From Cytophagaceae bacterium (lineage in GTDB: Bacteria > Bacteroidota > Bacteroidia > Cytophagales > Cytophagaceae), in contig JAGKWN010000001.1 in assembly GCA_021151805.1 (NCBI GenBank), forward strand, positions 34,148-98,147: DNA of 64,000 bases, read 5' to 3'. The position numbers and the translations under genes are program-made. Below, piece after piece: positions 63,901 through 64,000 of the stretch (position 1 is the first letter of the stretch; every line of letters starts with the position of its first letter). A model generated the notes under the pieces. The model ran no database searches. It had not been told where the DNA came from and saw nothing but the letters and a program-made list of their open reading frames with translations.

Positions 63901-64000
63901 TTTCAAAATGGGTAATCAATAAATCAGATTTGTCTGTTGTAAGCGGTGGTGATTTAGCACAGACGGTGAACTTGTGGAACGGTACAGGTTATACAGCTTA
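60930..64000 (+). CDS. Giant secreted phytase-like esterase fused to repeated PhoX-like modules (3' end outside window)
   Basis: Open from an ATG at 60930 to the window edge, at least 1023 residues. A signal peptide (SMLVCFGFLLGAQVEVTAQ) leads into a domain of the esterase-like phytase type (about 45-440; GIDSEGIVVDKQGNFWICEE and NRGFENIAITPNGKIYAM). Residue 465 starts a 459-residue module resembling the PhoX/DUF839 phosphatases (FTLLMNHELGDTKGVARAHG). A second nearly identical copy starts at residue 924 and continues off the window. Extracellular phosphate-ester hydrolysis is inferred. Confidence 0.85.
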   Translation, partial: MKKGLQSMLVCFGFLLGAQVEVTAQVVKLQDYVNKNSAFIGTFQNIDFHEAGFSGLYPIAGTNGTEFWTVSDRGVNVDAASANLAACRPTYDKIYGFQNYAPKIHRIRVHGDSIQILQTITMKRPTGAAATGLLNPTGFGSTAAEQVSTDTVLTCTNFASKIAPKDVWGIDSEGIVVDKQGNFWICEEGGPTIWKLNQNGVVLKRFTPYGNLAGIEPQDIAIDTVFKYRKNNRGFENIAITPNGKIYAMIQSPLLYPSKTVGEGTQVHRMLEIDPATNATKMFVYLNDGIIGASGANQIRLRDWKLSDMAAISDSTFLIIEAALRGATDIKNIYKINIKDATPVTSALYNGSTVEALVNLAGLTANGIVPVKKTLFADMFSFGWDHALEKAEGLAIINDSTIAICNDNDYGQVSPLENGIATATGIQSHLITYRLKGANKLTNYVTSVPALAQGVTGLSTATTPYLVPSQPGVEFTSILSVKDDVNGYKMVGIPDGLGAFDNGNGTFTLLMNHELGDTKGVARAHGAIGAFVSKWVINKSDLSVVSGGDLAQTVNLWNGTGYTAYNTANPQPTPFNRFCSADLPAVTAFYNAATGLGTQERIFMNGEEGNLSRAMAHIATGAAAGTSYELPALGKFAWENSVASPTAGNKTIVAGMDDGNGGQVYFYIGTKTNTGTDIEKAGLTNGKLFGVKVSNNYVLESSTLPAAGSTFSLFDLGNATNLSLADLETNSKNNGVTTFLRPEDGAWDPKSPNDFYFATTNAFNSPSRLWRLSFSDIATPELGGTITPVLDGTEGQQMLDNITIDNYGHVMLVEDVGGNAHVGRVFQYTIATDQLKEIARHDSSRFVTGAPNFLTIDEEASGILDVESILGKGKFLTVVQAHYAIAGEFVEGGQLLAFTNPDTKKSPSIVSHGKTGVSTSQNPYLVPSQPGVEFTSILSVKDDVNGYKMVGIPDGLGAFDNGNGTFTLLMNHELGDTKGVARAHGAIGAFVSKWVINKSDLSVVSGGDLAQTVNLWNGTGYTA
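62322..64000 (+). repeat. Tandem 1377-bp coding repeat
   Basis: Copy 1 is 62322-63698; copy 2 starts at 63699 and is cut by the window end. Over the visible 302 bp of copy 2 the two differ at only a handful of sites (for example GCATTC/GCGTTC, GGCAAC/GGTAAC), all third-position changes that leave the protein unchanged. Confidence 0.9.

Overview
The window looks like the chromosome of a low-GC Bacteroidota bacterium. Three ribosomal promoters have the TTTG / TAnnTTTG form of that phylum, start codons are AT-rich with no clear Shine-Dalgarno, and the arginine pathway uses an acetyl- (or succinyl-) ornithine carbamoyltransferase. The gene set fits a Cytophaga-like organism; that is recall-based inference, not a database result.

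Region 1 (1-21.5 kb) is the transcription/translation core, all on +: the end of rpoC, a DUF3467 gene, then rpsL-rpsG-fusA-rpsJ followed without interruption by the S10, spc and alpha operons through rplQ. secY, map, infA and rpmJ are embedded. Promoters with nearly identical start regions precede rpsL, rplC and rpsH. A terminator follows rplQ.

Region 2 (21.5-32 kb) is mixed housekeeping: carA, eno, a DivIC/FtsB-like protein, a class A PBP, a secreted serpin, an isomerase/Gfo-Idh-MocA pair on the minus strand, ispD, a Nudix hydrolase and a DUF1456 gene.

Region 3 (32-35.4 kb) is the most interesting system. An ECF sigma factor and a translationally coupled HxxxCxxC (anti-sigma-like) protein lie upstream of a small exported protein with six Lys-Cys-Gly repeats. 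A terminator hairpin follows, then a DUF692/MNIO metalloenzyme, its DUF2063 partner and a DoxX membrane protein. This is the layout of bufferin/Hvf-type copper-related RiPP operons.

Region 4 (35.4-39.7 kb, minus) holds a membrane histidine kinase, a DUF1653 gene and a hybrid histidine kinase with CHASE3-like, PAS, REC and HPt parts.

Region 5 (39.7-50.1 kb, minus) is a ten-gene arginine operon: GNAT (argA-like)-argG-argC-four-helix-bundle gene-argD-parvulin-argF'-argB-argE'-argH. A promoter and a roughly 270-nt leader with a 30-codon upstream ORF precede it. Most cistron junctions carry a previously unremarked design: a 7-bp-periodic GCYTAAN array starts at the stop codon, an AT-rich spacer follows, and a reverse-complement array ends at the next start codon. 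The same design separates umuD from umuC.

Region 6 (50.4-64 kb) holds purU, umuDC with a 35-bp dyad and 11-bp tandem repeats upstream, a secreted hypothetical, two related lipoproteins, a DbpA-like helicase, a DnaJ-KTSC protein, two small membrane proteins, and the start of a giant secreted protein. That protein fuses a phytase-like esterase domain to at least two nearly identical 459-residue PhoX-like modules and runs off the window end.
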